Below are positions 61,388-64,000 of a DNA stretch of 64,000 nt, in pieces (within the stretch, counting starts at the first letter, position 1; each line of letters opens with the position of its first letter). The notes under the pieces are model-generated. The model ran no database searches. It worked only from the letters and a program-made list of their open reading frames with translations, and was not told the origin of the DNA. Source of the stretch: Actinokineospora terrae (GTDB lineage: Bacteria; Actinomycetota; Actinomycetes; Mycobacteriales; Pseudonocardiaceae); the NCBI RefSeq assembly GCF_900111175.1, contig NZ_FOGI01000020.1, forward strand, positions 1-64,000, written 5' to 3'. Position numbers and translations under genes: made by a program.

Positions 61388-61864
61388 CTACTGCTCATGC
61401 TCGTGCGCCGTCCCCTTGGCGATGGCTGCCCGCAGGTCGGCGATCTCCCGCTCGAAGTCCTCCACCGAGGAGAAGGACCGGTACACGCTGGCGAACCGCA
61501 GGTAGGCGACCCCGTCGAGCTCGCGCAGCGGTCCGAGGATGGCCAGCCCCACCTCGTGGCTGGGGACCTCGGCGCTGCCGCTGGCCCGGATGGCGTCCTC
61601 GACCTTCTGCGCCAGCAGCTGCAGCTGGTCCTCGTCGACCGGCCTGCCCTGGCAGGCGCGCCGCACGCCGCGCACCACCTTGTCCCGGCTGAACGGCTCG
61701 GTCACCCCGGACCGCTTGACCACCGCGAGGATGGCCTCCTCGACGGTGGTGAACCGGCGGCTGCACTGCGCGCAGGAGCGCCTGCGGCGGATCACCTGCC
61801 CGTCGTCGACCTCCCGCGAGTCCACGACCCGCGAGTCGGAGTTCCGACAGAACGGACAGCGCAT
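61388..61864 (-). CDS. nrdR: Transcriptional repressor NrdR
   Basis: A 158-residue ATP/dATP-sensing repressor of ribonucleotide reductase genes. The N-terminal zinc ribbon uses Cys3, Cys6, Cys31, Cys34 (MRCPFCRNSDSRVVDSR; SCAQCSRRFTT). The ATP-cone follows with VVKRSGVTEPFSRDKVVRGV. The ATG at 61864 follows GGGAGAGG. It leads nrdJ on the same transcript, so NrdR probably controls its own operon through the box at 62002-62017. Confidence 0.96.
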   Translation of the reverse strand: MRCPFCRNSDSRVVDSREVDDGQVIRRRRSCAQCSRRFTTVEEAILAVVKRSGVTEPFSRDKVVRGVRRACQGRPVDEDQLQLLAQKVEDAIRASGSAEVPSHEVGLAILGPLRELDGVAYLRFASVYRSFSSVEDFEREIADLRAAIAKGTAHEHEQ

Positions 61865-61934
61865 GACCTCTCCCGCACTCCCCGCGTGCCCACTCCTCTG
61901 GCGGAGCGCGACCGGACACGCATGGTGATCGAAC

Positions 61935-61986
61935 TGTGGATAACACGTGGATGGTCGGTGGATAACCCACCCCAACCTGTGGACTA
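61935..61986 (-). promoter_or_regulatory. Three phased DnaA-box-like sites before nrdR-nrdJ
   Basis: On the minus strand TTATCCACA (61935-61943) is a perfect DnaA box. TTATCCACC (61957-61965) and TAGTCCACA (61978-61986) each deviate slightly. The start points are 22 and 21 bp apart, about two helical turns, so all face the same side. E. coli nrdAB is known to be controlled by DnaA; here the same logic would act on the class II enzyme. Confidence 0.55.
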
Positions 61987-62001
61987 ACTACAGCTCTGTA
62001 A

Positions 62002-62049
62002 CCACTAGATATTGGGGTCGACCGTATGCTCTGACCCTACATGGGTGCA
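62002..62049 (-). promoter_or_regulatory. NrdR boxes and promoter of nrdR-nrdJ
   Basis: CCCCAATATCTAGTGG (minus strand, 62002-62017) fits the 16-bp NrdR-box pattern with central ATAT-like core. A weaker partner lies at 62034-62049, centre to centre 32 bp, about three helical turns as in known NrdR box pairs. A possible promoter sits between: TTGCAC (62045-62050) and TACGGT (62021-62026) with 18 bp spacing, so NrdR binding would cover it. Confidence 0.6.
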
Positions 62050-62300
62050 ACTCAGACACGCCGACGGGCTTCGACAACGGCTTGACGACCACGCTGCGCG
62101 GTCACCGGGGCACCCTGCGGTTGCGTCGGACGGGTGACGGGCACAGGTCACCCATCCGAGGGAATGGACACCGGCTGTCAGACTCCATGGCGGTGCGATC
62201 CCCAGCGGCGGGCGCGGCCAAACCCAGGGCACCCGGCACGGGGCGGATCTCACCCGGCCGAGTGATCATGAACACGTGCGGACCACCGGCGGGAACGGGG

Positions 62301-62789
62301 TCAGCGGGAGACCGGGACGGTCAGCGGCTGTCCCGGCCGGACGGTGGCGTCGTCGAGGCCGTTGAGCTCGCGGATGCGCTCGACCACGGCGGTCGTGTCG
62401 CTGTCCGGGGCCATCTTGGCGGCCACATCGGACAGTGACTCACCGGCGGCGACACGGACCACAGTGGTCGTTGACGGCACCTCGGACTGCACGACCACCG
62501 AGTTCGCGAGCGCGCCGACGCCATAGACCAGGGCGGCGACAAGAGCGGCGAGACCGAGGACGACGAGCAGCGACATCGGGGCACGCCGCGGGCCGCAGTC
62601 GGGCGCGGCGACCACATGTGGCGCGCCGACGGGACGCCGCCGGGTGGGTGGTCGCAGCCTGCCCTTGCCGACCGACCGACCGGGTGCGGGCACCCGCACC
62701 GGCAGGCCGTGCACCAGGGTCAACCTGGGCTTACCCGCCCGGGACCCCGTCTCGACCTCCACCGTCGTCGATGTCGCCAGTGCCGCCAT
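62301..62789 (-). CDS. LysM-domain membrane protein (Rv2719c/ChiZ-like)
   Basis: A 162-residue protein with a basic, Pro/Arg-rich cytoplasmic N-terminus, one membrane segment (about 73-95, LLVVLGLAALVAALVYGVGA) and a C-terminal LysM peptidoglycan-binding domain (VRVAAGESLSDVAAKMAP, LNGLDDATVRPGQPLTVP). In Mycobacterium the equivalent gene divergent from lexA (Rv2719c) is an SOS-induced cell-division inhibitor. Here two abutting LexA-type boxes lie 25-56 bp before the ATG, supporting the same role. GGGAGG precedes the start. Confidence 0.9.
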   Translation of the reverse strand: MAALATSTTVEVETGSRAGKPRLTLVHGLPVRVPAPGRSVGKGRLRPPTRRRPVGAPHVVAAPDCGPRRAPMSLLVVLGLAALVAALVYGVGALANSVVVQSEVPSTTTVVRVAAGESLSDVAAKMAPDSDTTAVVERIRELNGLDDATVRPGQPLTVPVSR

Positions 62790-62813
62790 CGCCTACCTCC
62801 CGCCGAACCGCGT

Positions 62814-62845
62814 TCGAACTGCCGTTCGATCGAACGCCCGTGCGA
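62814..62845. promoter_or_regulatory. Two abutting LexA (SOS) boxes before the LysM gene
   Basis: TCGAAC-TGCC-GTTCGA (62814-62829) is a perfect actinobacterial LexA box. TCGAAC-GCCC-GTGCGA (62830-62845) follows without a gap and has one mismatch. They lie directly upstream of the LysM gene start, where LexA would block its promoter. Confidence 0.88.
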
Positions 62846-62894
62846 GTGTCTACCACCTGGCACCGACAAAATCGAGACCCGCCCGGCGTGTCGC

Positions 62895-62910
62895 TCGAAC
62901 AGGTGTTTGA
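62895..62910. promoter_or_regulatory. LexA (SOS) box before lexA
   Basis: TCGAAC-AGGT-GTTTGA has one mismatch to the consensus and matches the form of the mycobacterial lexA box, including its GTTTGA half. It stands 123 bp before the lexA start and would give autoregulation. Confidence 0.88.
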
Positions 62911-63032
62911 TCTGCGCAGGTCGGCGGGCTAACGTCGATGTCGGAGAAGATCGAAGTCCGCTCCACGGTCATGACGAGGACAAACTCGGGGTAGCGCCGG
63001 CCCGCCGGCGGTAGCCGCAGGGAGGCAGCGCA

Positions 63033-63794
63033 GTGTCAGGCACGAGTGGTCGCAAGCCAGCGGGGGCGCAGAAGAGGAAGCCCGCGACGGGGGACAACGT
63101 GCGCAGCTTCCCGGCCGCCCACGCGCGGGTCGACGCGGCCGACCTGCCGCAGCGCCAGCGCCAGGTCCTCGAGGTGATCCGGTCCTGGGTCCAGCGCAAC
63201 GGCTACCCGCCGAGCGTGCGCGAGATCGGCGAGGCGGTCGGGCTGACCTCGACCTCGTCGGTGGCCTACCAGCTGCGCGCGCTGGAGGAGAAGGGCTACC
63301 TGCGGCGCGACCCGAACCGCCCGCGCGCGATCGGCGTGCTCGCGGCCGACGCCTCCGCGGCGCAGCTGCGCGGCGAGCAGGTCAGCCCGGTGCTCATCGA
63401 GCAGTCCGAGGCCGGTCCCACCCCGACCTACGTCCCGGTCGTCGGCCGGATCGCCGCCGGTGGGCCGATCCTGGCCGAGCAGGCCATCGAGGACGTGTTC
63501 CCGCTGCCGAAGGAGATCGTCGGCGACGGCGCGCTGTTCATGCTGAAGGTGGCGGGCGACTCGATGATCGACGCCGCGATCGCCGACGACGACTGGGTCG
63601 TGGTGCGCCAGCAGCCGACCGCCGACAACGGCGACATCGTGGCCGCCATGATCGACGGCGAGGCCACCGTCAAGACGTTCAAGCGCCGCGACGGGCACGT
63701 GTGGCTGCTGCCGCACAACGACGCCTACGAGCCGATCCCCGGCGACGAGGCGACGATCCTGGGCAAGGTCGTCGCGGTGCTGCGCAGGCTCTGA
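63033..63794 (+). CDS. lexA: LexA repressor
   Basis: A 253-residue SOS repressor with an N-terminal winged helix (residues 40-105: RQRQVLEVIRSWVQRNGYPP, SVREIGEAVGLTSTSSV) and the self-cleaving peptidase domain. The scissile bond is Ala142-Gly143 in VGRIAAGGP. The catalytic Ser177 is in AGDSMIDAAI and Lys214 in ATVKTFKR. The GTG start follows GGGAGG. The first 35 residues are a basic extension typical of actinobacterial LexA. RecA filaments trigger cleavage. Confidence 0.97.
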   Translation: MSGTSGRKPAGAQKRKPATGDNVRSFPAAHARVDAADLPQRQRQVLEVIRSWVQRNGYPPSVREIGEAVGLTSTSSVAYQLRALEEKGYLRRDPNRPRAIGVLAADASAAQLRGEQVSPVLIEQSEAGPTPTYVPVVGRIAAGGPILAEQAIEDVFPLPKEIVGDGALFMLKVAGDSMIDAAIADDDWVVVRQQPTADNGDIVAAMIDGEATVKTFKRRDGHVWLLPHNDAYEPIPGDEATILGKVVAVLRRL

Positions 63795-64000
63795 TCAGGA
63801 CCGCTTGGCGGCCCTGCGGTGCATGAGGAACAGCGTGCCGCCGATCGCGACCGCGGCGATGCCGAGCGCGGGCACCGTGGACATGCCGTTGCCGTCGGCG
63901 GAGGTGCCCGTCGCGGTGGGACCGGACTCGCCGCTGGTGCCGGTCGGGGGCGCGGCCTCGGTGGTGAGCAGCGCGGTGGCGCCCTTGACCACGCGGACGG
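63795..64000 (-). CDS. C-terminal end of a secreted or membrane-anchored protein (partial)
   Basis: The visible part is about 68 C-terminal residues; the reading frame continues past the window edge. It shows a Thr/Ser/Gly/Pro-rich stalk (TEAAPPTGTSGESGPTATG), a single membrane segment (VPALGIAAVAIGGTLFLMH) and a basic end RRAAKRS. This plan is typical of cell-surface proteins; no LPxTG motif is visible, so it is probably membrane-anchored. Its stop codon directly abuts that of lexA. Confidence 0.6.
   Translation of the reverse strand, partial: VRVVKGATALLTTEAAPPTGTSGESGPTATGTSADGNGMSTVPALGIAAVAIGGTLFLMHRRAAKRS

Larger units (their letters stand above)
61865..62300. other. Intergenic region upstream of nrdR
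   Basis: These 436 bp hold three DnaA-box-like sites (61935-61986), a candidate NrdR box (62002-62017), a weaker second one (62034-62049), and a possible promoter between them. The right half (62050-62300) runs to the end of the LysM gene and shows no gene or clear signal. Confidence 0.7.

Noticed and set aside
61264..62300. Search for a cobalamin riboswitch before nrdR-nrdJ
   Set aside because: No B12-box-like sequence or long structured leader was seen; NrdR and DnaA-like sites explain the region better.

Overview
The window is about 64 kb of very GC-rich actinobacterial chromosome. High-GC third codon positions, many GTG starts, LexA boxes of the TCGAAC-N4-GTTCGA type, a B12-dependent ribonucleotide reductase next to nrdR, and the gene set yihY-like / DUF3039 / DUF3099 / sigB / ideR / nrdR / LysM protein / lexA all point to Actinomycetia. 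That gene set recalls the Rv2707-Rv2720 neighbourhood of Mycobacterium. Gene content is closest in character to Pseudonocardiaceae-like organisms; the family is an inference. I see no phage, insertion sequence, CRISPR array, rRNA or tRNA. This is a core chromosomal segment with some lineage-specific genes.

Layout. 0-2.1 kb: two genes of a xylose-type ABC sugar importer behind a palindromic operator. 2.5-5.5 kb: a 78-residue small protein and a large STAND/NB-ARC ATPase with zinc-finger and LuxR-like HTH parts. 5.5-11 kb: Spo0M-like protein, DUF3039, an RND efflux pump and a YihY-family membrane protein. 11-20.3 kb: a DEAD/DEAH helicase, pseudouridine catabolism genes (psuG and a PfkB kinase) split by an opposite-strand ABC exporter operon, DUF3099, two methyltransferases and dtd. 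20.5-24.5 kb: sigB behind a good ECF-type promoter, an XRE regulator, class I fumarase and a VOC protein. 24.5-32 kb: two related lipoproteins, a duplicated HxlR regulator, a carotenoid oxygenase, an atypical thiolase, a DUF1996 lipoprotein and an ECF sigma/anti-sigma pair. 32-42 kb: a Pat-like acetyltransferase with the deacetylase acuC, a rhodanese, ideR-galK-galE, DUF4192 and a secreted M23 protein. 42-50 kb: a secreted X-Pro dipeptidyl-peptidase-like enzyme, adenosine deaminase, MuiA family, LLM oxidoreductase and prolyl oligopeptidase. 50-55 kb: a SNF2-SWIM-DUF2293 operon. 55-58 kb: YpfJ-type metalloprotease, two oxidoreductases and a ferritin-like protein. 58.4-64 kb: nrdJ, nrdR, a LysM protein, lexA and the end of a cell-surface gene.

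How they work together. The right end is a DNA replication and repair module. nrdR and nrdJ have candidate NrdR boxes and a phased set of DnaA-box-like sites upstream. The LysM gene and lexA diverge from a region with three LexA-type boxes. Pat and acuC look like writer and eraser of lysine acetylation. ideR, galK and galE form a run of same-strand genes, and galK carries an unusual low-complexity insertion built on ten perfect 15-bp repeats.

Most notable observations: the galK repeat insertion with its base-skew switch; the three phased DnaA-like sites before nrdR-nrdJ; the abutting LexA boxes; the SigH/SigR-type promoter before sigB; a thiolase lacking two catalytic residues; a probable pair of compensating frameshifts in the HxlR-type regulator; and patches of lower third-position GC inside otherwise high-GC genes.
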